A stretch of 64,000 bases of DNA, taken from NCBI GenBank assembly GCA_001447805.1, contig CP013099.1:1984001-2048000 (forward strand). The letters run 5' to 3'. The notes beneath the pieces are model-generated. The model searched no databases, was not told the DNA's origin, and saw only the letters and a program-made list of their open reading frames with translations. Shown one piece after another: positions 24,533 through 35,258 of this stretch. The DNA is from Candidatus Tenderia electrophaga. Lineage in GTDB: Bacteria > Pseudomonadota > Gammaproteobacteria > Tenderiales > Tenderiaceae. The translations under genes and the position numbers were made by a program. The first letter of the stretch is position 1, and every line of letters starts with the position of its first letter.

Positions 24533-25177
24533 CTAGGGATAATGTTTCGCGATCTCCGCTTCCACTAGTTGCGTGAGCTGTTGCAGGCCGAAGCTGGGTA
24601 GGGCCCGGCCGTTCACAAAGAAGGTCGGGGTCTTGTCAGCGCCCAGCTGCCGGGCGTCACTGAGGTCCTGCTGGATGATGTGGACAATCTCAGGTGCTTT
24701 CATGTCTTGCGCCAGGCGATCCAGGTCGAGCTCGAGGGCGTCCAGAAATGGCCAGAAGCGATCAGGATAGGCGATGTGGTTCTGAGTCCACTGGCTTTGG
24801 GTGTCAAACATCAAATCCAGCACCTGGCCGAATTTATTTTGCTTGCGCGCGGCTTCCAGGATGGCGACCATGCCGTCGGAGCCTTGATGAAACGGGGCAT
24901 AACGCAGCACGACGCGGATCTGATCCGGATATCGCTGCAGCATGCGCTTTACATAGGGGTGGAACTGGCGGCAGGTGCCGCAGGCGGGGTCCATGAATTC
25001 AACGATGGTCACCTTGGCCTGTTCCGGCCCGACGCGCGGGGAGTGCTCGCGGATCAGTTGTGCGCCGCCTTGGGATACGGTTGCGTCTTGTTGGGATTGC
25101 GGCTTGAGGAGAACCGCGGCCAGCAGGGCGCCGGCGATCAATACTAGGGCGATAAGGGTAATGTGACTTTGTTTCAT
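24533..25177 (-). CDS. DsbA/DsbG-family thioredoxin-fold protein, membrane-anchored
   Basis: 214 residues. An N-terminal membrane or signal segment (HITLIALVLIAGALLAAVLL) is followed by a DsbA-like thioredoxin domain with a CxxC centre in DPACGTCRQFHP and the cis-Pro loop KTPTFFVNG. It probably acts in the periplasm as a thiol oxidoreductase. The central dipeptide GT differs from the PH of DsbA. ATG 25177 follows CAGGTAGTC; a longer frame from 25207 has no better site. Its partner membrane enzyme is not visible here. Confidence 0.85.
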   Translation of the reverse strand: MKQSHITLIALVLIAGALLAAVLLKPQSQQDATVSQGGAQLIREHSPRVGPEQAKVTIVEFMDPACGTCRQFHPYVKRMLQRYPDQIRVVLRYAPFHQGSDGMVAILEAARKQNKFGQVLDLMFDTQSQWTQNHIAYPDRFWPFLDALELDLDRLAQDMKAPEIVHIIQQDLSDARQLGADKTPTFFVNGRALPSFGLQQLTQLVEAEIAKHYP

Positions 25178-25624
25178 GACTACCTGGTAAGTTGGGTTAA
25201 AAGACAATAGTGCGTTTTATCATATTTTGAAGCCCTCGGCCTGGTCTTCCGGCTGGAGTTGGGTGACCTAAACATCTGCACCGGGCAGTCACGGCCGGTC
25301 AGCAGCAGGGTGGCGGCGGGGGCGTGGTGCGGTATTGACACTATAAACGATGCGTTGCTGCCCGGCTGGAAGCTTAAAGATCGAGATAAAAAGTATCTGT
25401 CATTGACGTTGCGACATTCTCTGCGCTTTTCGACCTGGCACTCATTCAAGAATGATAAGATTTCCGATATAAAAATGGTGGATCTTGTAATGCAGTGGCT
25501 CAATAAATGCGGTTAGATCGCGGCTGCCGACATGACAATCCCCATTCTCCAGGGGGGAGGCATGGTTCTCCGAACCCATGTATTCACAGCATATACCGCA
25601 GTTTAACGCGAATGAGGAGCGGCG
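25178..25624. other. Intergenic stretch, no gene recognised
   Basis: About 450 bases between divergently read genes. An open frame at 25259-25516 has no recognisable features and no good ribosome site. The stretch should contain promoters for both flanking genes; AATGAGGAGCGG at 25611-25622 serves the plus-strand gene at 25625. Confidence 0.5.
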
Positions 25625-25885
25625 ATGAAGAAGTTAAAACACGAGGCAGAGCTGGTAAAGGGCGCGATTGCCGCCGGCGCCAAGTACGGCGAGGAACGGG
25701 GCGTGGTTGAGTTCGACGCGACGGATTCCGCCGCCCTAAAGATCGAATACATCTATCGCCTACTGGTCCACGACAAGCTGATTCAGCCCTTGCCGGAGGA
25801 TCAGGTCTCGCAGCAGAGTATGCGGCACAAACTGGCCTTGTGGTATGCAAAGCAGCTACCCAAGGGGCATCCGCTGTTGAAGTGA
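25625..25885 (+). CDS. Small DUF5062-like protein
   Basis: 86 residues: MKKLKHEAELVKGAIAAGAK, then VEFDATDSAALKIEYIYRLL and MRHKLALW near the end. This matches my recollection of the DUF5062 family of small helical gammaproteobacterial proteins with no known role. GAGGAG upstream with good spacing supports ATG 25625. It has no signal or membrane segment. Confidence 0.65.
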   Translation: MKKLKHEAELVKGAIAAGAKYGEERGVVEFDATDSAALKIEYIYRLLVHDKLIQPLPEDQVSQQSMRHKLALWYAKQLPKGHPLLK

Positions 25886-25974
25886 CGTTAAATCGACTCA
25901 GATCTGTTTCCCCAGCTATGCACCCGGCGCCACTAGAAATCGATAATCATATCCCGCCAGACTGATCATGCTTG

Positions 25975-26898
<924 letters not shown>

Positions 26899-26978
26899 TT
26901 AAAGTTCCGTAAATTTCCACTCAGTTTTTGCATGGCTCCTGCCGTTATTGCCAGAGTAGCATCTGGAACAAGGAAGTC

Positions 26979-27833
26979 ATGTCAAAGACGTTTGCTGTAG
27001 AGGAGTACTCGGGGCCGCTCGAGGCCGCAAGGGAATGGAGTTTACGCACAGGCCTGCGCTTGGTGTGCCTGATTCTGGTTCTCCTCAATACCGCCTGCTC
27101 AACCACGAATATCGCCTCGCGCACGCCTGGCGATGGGGTATGGATCAATTTGAGCGCGTCCAGCGCCACCATGAAGGCGCTGAAGGATCCCAAGACATGG
27201 ATGCCCGCGGCGGCGGCGCTATTGATTGCCTCAACGGACAGCGATCAGCGCATCTCCGACTGGGCCAGCGAACACAATCCGGTGTTCGGCTCGCAGAGCG
27301 GGGCGCAGGCCGCCAGCGATAATCTGCGTACCGTACTCGCCAGCTCGGCGGTGATCACCAGTGTGATGCCCCCCGGCAAACTCGATGCCCTGTTGCCTGG
27401 GCGCACCGGCTCGCTTGCGACCGCCTCGATGGCGGCCCTGGCCACCAGTCAGGTAACCGGGGCGCTTAAGGATTCGACAGACCGCGAACGCCCCAATGGC
27501 GTGGACGAGCGCAGTTTTCCTTCTTCGCACACGGCGGCGGCCTCGACCTATGCCACCTTATCTGCGCAACGGGTGGATGGGATGGCCCTCAGTCTGACTC
27601 ATCGGCGCCGACTGAAGACCGGTTTTCACGCGGTGGCCGCCGCCACTGCCTGGGCACGGGTGGAGGCCCAGGCCCATTACCCGGCGGATGTCCTCATGGG
27701 CTTTGCCCTGGGCAACTTCACCGCTGTGTTGATGCAAGAGAGTCTGCAGAATTCGCAGCGCCCGGTTTGGTTCGGCATCGATCGCGACCGCACCACCGAC
27801 ACCTTTCTGTTTCAGGTGGGCTGGCCGTTCTAA
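26979..27833 (+). CDS. PAP2-family phosphatase, predicted lipoprotein
   Basis: About 284 residues. MSKTFAVEEY starts at ATG 26979 after AAGGAAGTC. A hydrophobic segment ends in a lipobox (LLNTACS), predicting a lipid-anchored protein. The phosphatidic-acid phosphatase core has KDSTDRERPNG, RSFPSSHTAAA and ARVEAQAHYPADVLMG, the KxxxxxxRP-like, PSGH-like (here PSSH) and SRxxxxxHxxxD-like motifs; the last is degenerate (RVEAQAHYPAD). It probably removes phosphate from lipid phosphates or related substrates in the envelope. Confidence 0.85.
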   Translation: MSKTFAVEEYSGPLEAAREWSLRTGLRLVCLILVLLNTACSTTNIASRTPGDGVWINLSASSATMKALKDPKTWMPAAAALLIASTDSDQRISDWASEHNPVFGSQSGAQAASDNLRTVLASSAVITSVMPPGKLDALLPGRTGSLATASMAALATSQVTGALKDSTDRERPNGVDERSFPSSHTAAASTYATLSAQRVDGMALSLTHRRRLKTGFHAVAAATAWARVEAQAHYPADVLMGFALGNFTAVLMQESLQNSQRPVWFGIDRDRTTDTFLFQVGWPF

Positions 27834-27965
27834 GGCGTCGCCGCCGCCGTTCCTTTTCCCCCCACAAGGCGCGATGTCGCGATGACGACATCCGCGCTTG
27901 CGTATATTGCGTTTTCGCCATAACCCCTTTGTATTCCCCACTGTAAACCCGCCATACTCTTCTTG

Positions 27966-30425
27966 ATGGCACAGGGACAACAACAGGCCCGCATGCAGAC
28001 CTGTGGTGCGATACACCACTGGCAGCGCGCGGCCCATGGCCTGGAAGTGGTATTCGAGCAGGGCGTGATGCGCCTCGAGGCCGTTGCCGCGGATATTTTT
28101 CGGCTGCGCTTTCAACCCCAGGGCGAGTTCGCAGCGCGGCGTGACTGGGATGTGGTCCAGCCCCAGGCCGGTGCCGAGGTACAGGTGTTCCAGACCGACG
28201 CGGTGCTGGGCCTGCGCAGTGATGCCCTGCGGGTCGAGATCGACCCGGACAGTGGGGCGCTGAGCTTCGACGGCGCGGATGGACAGCCCTTCGCCCAGGA
28301 TATGGGCGGCCCGCACTGGCGCTGCGTGTCTATCAATGAAATGCCGGGCTTGGCGACGGTCCCCGACCGTGAGCTGCCGCCGGGGCCGGCGCGTATCGGG
28401 CTGTTTCTGGACAAGCACATGCATCCCCGGGAAGGCTATTTCGGCGTCGGTCAGCGCAGCGGTCGACTCGATCGCCGCCATCAGCGCCTGAGCAATTGGA
28501 CCGTGGACTGCGCCTGCCCCGGACATGCGCAGGCCCACGACAACATGTACCAGGCCCATCCCTGCGTCATGGCCCTGCGCCCGGGGCGTGCCTGGGGGCT
28601 GTTTCTACACTCCACCTGGTACAGCGACTTCGATGTGGGTGCCAGCCAGGCGGACAGTCTCAGGCTTTTCACCCTGGGCGGAGAGTTGGACTATTACCTC
28701 CTGGCCGGGCCGACACCGGCCGCCGTGGTGGAACAGTTGACCCGACTCACCGGCCGACCGGCACTGCCGCCCTTGTGGTCCCTGGGGTATCACCAGTCAC
28801 GCTGGAGCTACGCCGACGCGGACAATGTGCAACAGATCGCCGCGGGCTTTCGCCGGCGCAACATTCCCCTGGACGTGATCCACCTGGATATCGACTACAT
28901 GCACGGTTATCGCGTCTTCACCTGGGACCGGGACCGTTTTCCGCATCCCGAGCAGACCGTGGCGCGACTGCGGCAACAGGGCATCCGCACCGTGGTGATC
29001 GTAGATCCGGGGGTGAAGAACGACACGCGGACCGACTATGCCGTCGCCGAGCAGGGCAGGGCCCAGGGGCATTTCGTCACGCGACCGGACGGGGGCTTGT
29101 TTACCGGGTATGTCTGGCCGGGCGAGTCCCTGTTCCCGGATTTTTGTCGCGCCGCCACGCGGCGCTGGTGGGGCGACTGGCATGCCGACTTGTTGGCCCA
29201 GGGCGTGGCCGGCATCTGGTGCGACATGAACGAGCCCGCCATCGTCGACCGGCCCTTCGACACCCCCGGGGCCCGGGAGCAGCCCATGGCCTTGGCCACG
29301 CGGCAGGGTGAGGCACAGGCCCCGGCCTTGCACGCCGAGGTCCACAATCTGTACGGCCACTTGATGGCCCGGGCCACCGCCGCAGGGCTGCAGCGGTGGC
29401 GCCCGCAACGGCGGCCCTGGGTGCTGACCCGCAGCGCCTACACCGGCATTCAGTCACATGCGGTCACCTGGATGGGCGATAACCGCTCCTGCTGGGAGGA
29501 CCTGGCCATGAGTCTGCCCCAGGTGAGCAGTATGGGCCTGTGCGGCGCGCCCCATACGGGCGTGGACATCGGCGGCTTCTTCGACGATAGCTGGGGCGAG
29601 CTGTATGCCCGCTGGATGGAGATCGGCAGCTTCTATCCCTTCATGCGCGGCCATACCGCCACGGGCACACGGCCCCAGGAGCCCTGGCGTTTTGGTGCCG
29701 AGGTGGAGGCGGTGGCGCGTGGCGCCATCGAACTGCGCTATCGTCTGTTGCCCTATTTGTATACCCTGGCTCACCTGGCCAGTCGCCATGGCGCGCCTAT
29801 CCTGCGGCCGCTGTGTTATGACTTCCCCGACCATCCCCGTTTCTATACGCTGGAGGATCAGGTCATGTTCGGGCCGCAGCTGATGGTGGCCCCGGTGACC
29901 GCCGCGGGCCAAGACCATCGTTGGGTGGAGTTACCCGCGGGCGTTTGGTACGACTTCTGGAACGGGGCGCGCGTCGATCCCGGTCCCTTGATGCATCCGG
30001 CGCCGATGGGGCGCATCCCGCTGTTCGTGCGCGGCGGCTCTGTGCTGACGCTGGGTAATCTGCGCCAGTCCACGACGGAGCCCTTGTCTCAATTGACCCT
30101 GCAGGTGTATCCCGGCATTGATGCGCACTGGACCTTGATCGAGGACGCGGGCGAGGGCTGGGCTTACAGCCAAGGCCACATCGCGGAGACCCCGCTGGCC
30201 GTGTCCCAAACGCAGGGCGGCACCGTGGTCACCCTCGGGCAACGTCGCGGCGCCTTTCAACCCGCCCCGCGCGACATGGTGCTGAAGCTGCATCTGCCCG
30301 TCGCGCCCAAGGGCTTGATGTGCGACGGTAGGCAAGTCAATGACTGGCGGTGGGAGCCCGCGCAACGCTGCCTGCGATGGCAATGGTGCGATGACGGGCA
30401 AGCGCGTCGCCTCGAGACCGTGTAG
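27966..30425 (+). CDS. Glycoside hydrolase family 31 alpha-glucosidase-like enzyme
   Basis: 819 residues. An N-terminal beta-sandwich precedes the (beta/alpha)8 barrel: PPLWSLGYHQSRWSY, DVIHLDIDYMHGYRVFTWD, and GIWCDMNEPA with nucleophile Asp near 420. MRGHTATGTRPQEPW contributes to the active site, and two C-terminal beta domains follow (ELPAGVWYDFWNG). The family hydrolyses alpha-glucosides or related sugars. No signal peptide is seen, so a cytoplasmic role in glycogen/maltodextrin turnover fits, together with the GH15 enzyme at 38851. The ATG at 27966 is adjacent to a TTG at 27963; no strong ribosome site was seen. Confidence 0.92.
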   Translation: MAQGQQQARMQTCGAIHHWQRAAHGLEVVFEQGVMRLEAVAADIFRLRFQPQGEFAARRDWDVVQPQAGAEVQVFQTDAVLGLRSDALRVEIDPDSGALSFDGADGQPFAQDMGGPHWRCVSINEMPGLATVPDRELPPGPARIGLFLDKHMHPREGYFGVGQRSGRLDRRHQRLSNWTVDCACPGHAQAHDNMYQAHPCVMALRPGRAWGLFLHSTWYSDFDVGASQADSLRLFTLGGELDYYLLAGPTPAAVVEQLTRLTGRPALPPLWSLGYHQSRWSYADADNVQQIAAGFRRRNIPLDVIHLDIDYMHGYRVFTWDRDRFPHPEQTVARLRQQGIRTVVIVDPGVKNDTRTDYAVAEQGRAQGHFVTRPDGGLFTGYVWPGESLFPDFCRAATRRWWGDWHADLLAQGVAGIWCDMNEPAIVDRPFDTPGAREQPMALATRQGEAQAPALHAEVHNLYGHLMARATAAGLQRWRPQRRPWVLTRSAYTGIQSHAVTWMGDNRSCWEDLAMSLPQVSSMGLCGAPHTGVDIGGFFDDSWGELYARWMEIGSFYPFMRGHTATGTRPQEPWRFGAEVEAVARGAIELRYRLLPYLYTLAHLASRHGAPILRPLCYDFPDHPRFYTLEDQVMFGPQLMVAPVTAAGQDHRWVELPAGVWYDFWNGARVDPGPLMHPAPMGRIPLFVRGGSVLTLGNLRQSTTEPLSQLTLQVYPGIDAHWTLIEDAGEGWAYSQGHIAETPLAVSQTQGGTVVTLGQRRGAFQPAPRDMVLKLHLPVAPKGLMCDGRQVNDWRWEPAQRCLRWQWCDDGQARRLETV

Positions 30426-30575
30426 GCGGGACGCTTGGCCACGCCGATCCCGGGATGATCGGACTACGTTTTACAACATACAGGCGCGGCGCAACCGCTG
30501 CGCGTGAGGTGTCACACTCGATGAAAACTTTTACCTCGCTTTTGCGCCCCCCTTGCCACAACCGGGCCGACAATT

Positions 30576-32348
30576 GTGGACTTGCACAGGCCTGACGATG
30601 CCCCTTTGGCCGTCAAGCTGCGCCCGCTGGCGCGCTTGGTGCCGTTCTTAAGACCCTACCGCGGCGTGTTGTCGCTCGCCCTGCTGGCCCTGACCCTGGC
30701 CGCTGTGGCCACCCTGGCCGTGCCTTACACCGTGCGCTATATGATCGATGCCGGCTTTACCCAGGACAGCGCCGCCTCGATGGATCGCTATTTTCTCGCC
30801 TTGTTGGGGGTGGCGACGCTGCTGGCCCTGGCCACCGCCACGCGCCACTACCTGGTCTCCTGGCTGGGGGAACGGGTGGTGGCGGATATCCGCCAGGCCA
30901 TCTATCGCCATGTCATCGTCATGGACCCCGGCTTCTTTGAGGTCACCCGCACCGGTGAGGTCCAGTCCCGCCTGACCACCGATACCACCTTGATTCAGAC
31001 GGTGGTGGGCACCACGGTCTCCATGGCGCTGCGCAATGGTTTTATCCTGGTTGGCGGTTTGCTGATGTTGATGATCACCAGTCCCCGATTGAGCGGCTTG
31101 ATCGTCATCCTGGTGCCCATCGTGGTGGTGCCGCTGATCATCATCGGACGCCGGGTGCGGCGCCTGTCGCGGGCCAGTCAGGACCGGGTCGCCGATATCA
31201 GTGCCTACGCCGGTGAAAGCCTGAATGCGGTGCAGACGATTCAGGCCTTTACCTTCGAGGCGCGCGCCAGTGACAAATATTGTCGCGCAGTCGAGGGCTC
31301 GTTCCAGACGGCATTGCGGCGTTTGCGGGTACGCTCGCTGCTGAGCGCGCTGATCATACTGCTGGTATTCGGCGCCGCCGTGGCCTTGTTATGGGTGGGG
31401 GCCCAGGCGGTGATGAACGGCACCATGTCCGCCGGCGAATTGAGTCAATTTGTGCTCTACACCGTGTTGGTGGCCAGCGCCAGCGGGGTGCTGAGCGAGG
31501 TCTGGGGTGAGTTGCAACGCGCCGCCGGCGCCACCGAACGGCTGATGGAATTGTTATTGGTGCGCCCGGCCATCGCCGCGCCCGCCCAAGCCCTTGCCCT
31601 GCCGGCGACGCTGCAGGGCGCCGTGCGCTTTGAGGATGTTGGCTTCTGTTATCCCTCGCGGCCCGAGCGGCCGGCGCTGGCGTCGTTCTCCCTGGCGATC
31701 GAGCCGGGCCAGACCGTGGCCCTGGTCGGGCCGTCCGGAGCGGGCAAGAGTACGGTGTTTCAGTTGCTGTTGCGGTTTTATGATCCTCAGCAGGGTGGCA
31801 TCCAGCTGGACGGCGTGCCCATCGATCGGCTCGACCCCAGGGCGCTGCGGCAACGCATCGGGCTGGTGCCCCAGGAGACCGTGGTGTTCGCCGCCGACGC
31901 CATGGAAAACATCCGTTACGGCCGCCCCGAGGCCACTGATGAAGAGGTCATGGCCGCCGCACGCCTGGCCGCCGCCGATGGCTTCCTGTCGCGCCTGCCC
32001 GAGGGCTATCAGACCTTTTTGGGCGAACGCGGCGTGCGTCTCTCCGGCGGTGAACGGCAACGCCTAGCGATTGCGCGCGCCATCCTCAAGGACCCGCCGT
32101 TGATGTTGTTGGACGAGGCCACCAGCGCCCTGGACGCGGAGAGCGAACAGCTGGTGCAACAGGCACTGAATCGCCTGATGGCGCAGCGCACCACCCTGGT
32201 CATTGCCCATCGCCTGGCCACGGTGTTGAAGGCCCAGCACATCGTGGTCATGGAGGCGGGGCGCATCGTGGCCACCGGTACCCACGACCAGTTGATGCAG
32301 CAGGACGGTCTCTATGCAAGGTTGGCCAAGCTGCAGTTCACCGCTTAG
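30576..32348 (+). CDS. ABC exporter, fused permease and ATPase (MsbA/ABCB type)
   Basis: 590 residues. A six-helix exporter membrane domain covers about 25-310. The nucleotide-binding domain has Walker A GPSGAGKST, Q-loop VPQETVVFA, signature LSGGERQRLAIARAIL, Walker B LMLLDEATSALD and the H-loop IAHRLAT. It works as a homodimer moving lipids, drugs or peptides outward. GTG 30576 is used as start; an upstream TTG is out of frame. It is not clearly in an operon with its neighbours. Substrate unknown. Confidence 0.92.
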   Translation: MDLHRPDDAPLAVKLRPLARLVPFLRPYRGVLSLALLALTLAAVATLAVPYTVRYMIDAGFTQDSAASMDRYFLALLGVATLLALATATRHYLVSWLGERVVADIRQAIYRHVIVMDPGFFEVTRTGEVQSRLTTDTTLIQTVVGTTVSMALRNGFILVGGLLMLMITSPRLSGLIVILVPIVVVPLIIIGRRVRRLSRASQDRVADISAYAGESLNAVQTIQAFTFEARASDKYCRAVEGSFQTALRRLRVRSLLSALIILLVFGAAVALLWVGAQAVMNGTMSAGELSQFVLYTVLVASASGVLSEVWGELQRAAGATERLMELLLVRPAIAAPAQALALPATLQGAVRFEDVGFCYPSRPERPALASFSLAIEPGQTVALVGPSGAGKSTVFQLLLRFYDPQQGGIQLDGVPIDRLDPRALRQRIGLVPQETVVFAADAMENIRYGRPEATDEEVMAAARLAAADGFLSRLPEGYQTFLGERGVRLSGGERQRLAIARAILKDPPLMLLDEATSALDAESEQLVQQALNRLMAQRTTLVIAHRLATVLKAQHIVVMEAGRIVATGTHDQLMQQDGLYARLAKLQFTA

Positions 32349-32397
32349 GCAAGCGCTGTTGCCAAACTGGGGTGAGCGAAGTAGGATTTTGCTTGTC

Positions 32398-32427
32398 GGT
32401 GTTACAAGGAACAAAAGTGGTAACACC
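32398..32427. promoter_or_regulatory. Inverted repeat upstream of copC
   Basis: GGTGTTAC (32398-32405) and GTAACACC (32420-32427) are perfect 8-base arms around 14 bases, about 75 bases before the CopC start. The arrangement suggests a repressor or activator site, or an RNA hairpin in the leader. It does not match the CueR or CopY boxes I know. Confidence 0.4.
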
Positions 32428-32501
32428 AAGAGTGCGACGCGAGATGCGGCGAAGCGCGCCGGGCGTCTACGGCCAAGGGCGAACTATTGGGGACTGAAGC
32501 G

Positions 32502-32867
32502 ATGAACGTGAAAAATCTGACGACGGCGCTGCTAGGCGCGATCTTGATGCTGGGATGGCCCTTGGTGGGTTTAGCCCACGTACACATGGAAAAATCCGCG
32601 CCGGCCAAAGGCGCACAGCTGGACAGTCCCCCCGAGCGGGTGCAGGTCTGGTTTTCCGGCAAGGTTGCCGAGGAATGGAGCAAGATCGAGGTGACCGATG
32701 CGAGCGGCAAGCGCGTCGACACCGGCGAGGTTCGCAGCGAGGGTGACCCCAAGCGCCTCAGCGTCGGACTCCAGCCCCTCGCCCCCGGAACCTATGAGGT
32801 GACCCTCAATGTCGTCTCCGGTGACGGTCACCGGGTCAAGGGCGGGTTCTCATTCAGCGTCAAATAG
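32502..32867 (+). CDS. copC: CopC-domain periplasmic copper-binding protein
   Basis: 121 residues. A signal peptide (to about residue 25, ending GLA) precedes HVHMEKSAPAKGA, the CopC N-terminus with a copper-ligand His, and a beta-barrel ending GDGHRVKGGFSFSVK, which carries the second His site. It binds and hands over copper in the periplasm. Start ATG 32502 follows GGGGACTGAAGC. copD begins nine bases after its stop, so the two form an operon. Confidence 0.88.
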   Translation: MNVKNLTTALLGAILMLGWPLVGLAHVHMEKSAPAKGAQLDSPPERVQVWFSGKVAEEWSKIEVTDASGKRVDTGEVRSEGDPKRLSVGLQPLAPGTYEVTLNVVSGDGHRVKGGFSFSVK

Positions 32868-32876
32868 GGGCGGGCG

Positions 32877-33803
32877 GTGTCTAGCGCGGCACTGGCCGTC
32901 GCCAGCGAATCCCTGGACCGCTTGGCCCTGGCCCTGGTCTGTGCGCTGGCCGTCGCCACCCTGTGGCTGGCGCCGCCCACCTCAACACGCGAAGCGGCAC
33001 GCAGGACCTGGCTGCTGGCCGGCGCCGGGGTCATCATGCTGGCGGCGGCCGGTATCGAATTGCTGCTGAGGACCGCGGTTATGGCGGACGTGGCGCCGGC
33101 CCAGGCCTGGGGCTTCATCCCCAAAGTGCTGGGTCACAGTGATTACGGTTTGTATTGGCAGGGGCGGCTCGGGGCGTGGGGGGTGATGCTGCTGGCCTGG
33201 TTATGGATCTGGCGCCGAGGCTGGTCCGCCGGCGCGGCCGCCGTGCTATTAGGGACCGTCTTGGCGACGGCCTTATTGGTCAGCGTCACCAGCCACGCCG
33301 GTGAAGACGGGCTGTGGTCCTGGGTCAATTTGATCAACACCCTGCACCTGGTCAGCACTGCGCTATGGGGTGGGGCGGTCATCCTGTATGCCCTGTGGGT
33401 CTTGCCCGAACTGCGGCAAGGGGAGCAATGGCGGCACATCGGGGAACGGGCCGTGGGTCTGTCCGCCCTGGCCACCCTGGCGCTGGCCCTGGTGCTGCTG
33501 AGCGGGATCTTTAACAGCTGGCGTCAACTCGCCGGGCTGTCGGACCTGTGGACGAGCGCTTATGGATGGGCCCTGTCGATCAAGCTGGGCCTGGTGGCGG
33601 TAATGATGACCATCGGTGCCTTGAACCGCTTCTACTGGGTGCCTCAGCTGGTTGCCGCGGCGCGGCGCGAACCAGCGGCGGCGGCCGCATCCGCCCAACG
33701 TTTTCTCGTCATCTTGCGCATCGACGGCTTGGTGTTTGTCGCCGTATTGATCACTGCCGTGGTGCTCGGCACCCTGCCGCCGCCGGCCCACAATACGGGT
33801 TGA
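32877..33803 (+). CDS. copD: CopD-type copper-transport membrane protein
   Basis: 308 residues with about eight membrane helices. SHAGEDGLWSWVNLINTLHLVSTALWGGAV and ALNRFYWVPQL carry the conserved His/Trp residues of the CopD domain. It is thought to move copper across the inner membrane together with CopC. The start is GTG 32877, nine bases after copC; GGGGCGGGCG lies upstream. It ends 17 bases from the convergent aldolase gene. Confidence 0.86.
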   Translation: MSSAALAVASESLDRLALALVCALAVATLWLAPPTSTREAARRTWLLAGAGVIMLAAAGIELLLRTAVMADVAPAQAWGFIPKVLGHSDYGLYWQGRLGAWGVMLLAWLWIWRRGWSAGAAAVLLGTVLATALLVSVTSHAGEDGLWSWVNLINTLHLVSTALWGGAVILYALWVLPELRQGEQWRHIGERAVGLSALATLALALVLLSGIFNSWRQLAGLSDLWTSAYGWALSIKLGLVAVMMTIGALNRFYWVPQLVAAARREPAAAAASAQRFLVILRIDGLVFVAVLITAVVLGTLPPPAHNTG

Positions 33804-33820
33804 GGGAGAGATAAGGGGGT

Positions 33821-34870
33821 TCAGGCGATATCGACCTGGCTTGACAGATAGACATCCTGGATCGCGTTCAACAGCCGGACCCCTTCCTCCATGGGGCGCT
33901 GAAACGCCTTGCGTCCGGTGATCAGCCCGGTGCCACCGGCGCGTTTGTTGATCACCGCAGTGCGCACCACCTGGTGCAGATCGTCTTGGCCCGAAGGACC
34001 GCCCGAGTTGATCATGCCGACACGGCCCATGTAGCAGTTGGCCACCTGATAGCGCACCAAATCGATGGGGTGGTCGCTGGTGAGTTCAGCGTAGACCTTG
34101 GGATGGGTCTTGCCGAATTTAAGGGCGTTGTAGCCGCCGTTGGTTTCGGCCTGTTTCTGCTTGATGATATCCGCTTCGATGGTGGCGGCCAGGTGATTGG
34201 CCTGGCCGGTCAAATCCGCGGCCTTGTGATAGTCGACGCCGCCTTGCTTGAATTCGCTGTTGCGCAGATAGGCCCACAAAAAGGTCGCCATGCCCAGCTC
34301 ATGGGCATGGGCGAAGGCCTCGCTGACTTCCTGTATCTGGCGCCTGGATTCTTGCGAGCCGTAAAACACCGTGGCGCCGACGGCCACGGCCCCCAGCTCG
34401 AAGGCCTGCTCCACGCCGGCGAACAGGGTTTGATTGTAGTGGTTGGGGTAGGTAAGCAGCTCGTTGTGATTGATCTTGACCACAAACGGGATCTTGTGGG
34501 CGTATTTGCGCCCCACCGAGCCGAGCACGCCCAGGGTGGAGGCCACGGCGTTGCAGCCGCCGTCCATGGCCAGCCGGATGATATTCTCCGGATCGAAATA
34601 GATGGGGTTGGGTGCAAATGAGGCGCCCGCCGAGTGTTCCACACCCTGGTCCACGGGCAGGATGGACAGGTAGCCGCTGCCGCCCAGGCGGCCGTGGCTA
34701 TAGAGGGCCTGGAGGTTGCGCAGGACCCGAGGTCCGCGGTCGCTGTCCGTCACCACCCGGTCAACAAAATCCGGACCCGGCAGGTGCAGCATGTCCTTGG
34801 GGATGCCTTGGCAGACATGGGTCAATAGATATTCAGCCTCGTCCCCCAGCAGCGTCTGAATGTCAGTCAT
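33821..34870 (-). CDS. fbaB: Class I fructose-bisphosphate aldolase, DhnA/FbaB type
   Basis: 349 residues on the reverse strand. It has [41 protein letters not shown] and the Schiff-base region [15 protein letters not shown]. It matches the archaeal-type/FbaB group that cleaves fructose-1,6-bisphosphate via a Lys imine and can also run in gluconeogenesis. A second, unrelated-type class I aldolase lies at 51603. ATG 34870 follows GAGGAGGAAG with good spacing. Confidence 0.9.
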   Translation of the reverse strand: MTDIQTLLGDEAEYLLTHVCQGIPKDMLHLPGPDFVDRVVTDSDRGPRVLRNLQALYSHGRLGGSGYLSILPVDQGVEHSAGASFAPNPIYFDPENIIRLAMDGGCNAVASTLGVLGSVGRKYAHKIPFVVKINHNELLTYPNHYNQTLFAGVEQAFELGAVAVGATVFYGSQESRRQIQEVSEAFAHAHELGMATFLWAYLRNSEFKQGGVDYHKAADLTGQANHLAATIEADIIKQKQAETNGGYNALKFGKTHPKVYAELTSDHPIDLVRYQVANCYMGRVGMINSGGPSGQDDLHQVVRTAVINKRAGGTGLITGRKAFQRPMEEGVRLLNAIQDVYLSSQVDIA

Positions 34871-35258
34871 CTGCGCGTCTTCCTCCTCGATCCAGTGGTG
34901 GTGTGCATGGGTGCATTGGAGGCAACCATAACCAAGCTGTCTTGCAGCTCTGTGACAGGGATGATGGCAGGGGGGCAGCCGCGGCTATGCGTTTTACCCT
35001 CGGGGTCACCCTGCCGCAGGAAATCCTCCGGTCCCTAATGACTGTAGGGAAGGGCGTGATCTCAGTCAATCGGCGCAGTCCTTAATGATCCTGAAGCCTG
35101 CGGCGAGGCGTGATTCGCGCCGCCATGCTGACCGCCAAAAGATGCGGTGTCTGTCGTCTGTCGGTTATCCGTTGTTGCCCTCAAGTGGTCATGCGCATGC
35201 GCCACCCTGGCTGGACGATTTGCTAGACTGGTCAGACTGAACTTTCAGAGTGACCGAT
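34871..35258. other. Divergent intergenic region between fbaB and an unknown gene
   Basis: Nearly 390 bases that should hold the promoters for both directions. No open frame with family features was seen. No strong operator palindrome was found. Confidence 0.5.

Noticed and set aside
25259-25516. 85-codon plus-strand frame upstream of the DUF5062-like gene
   Set aside because: No ribosome site, no recognisable sequence features, and located in an expected promoter region.
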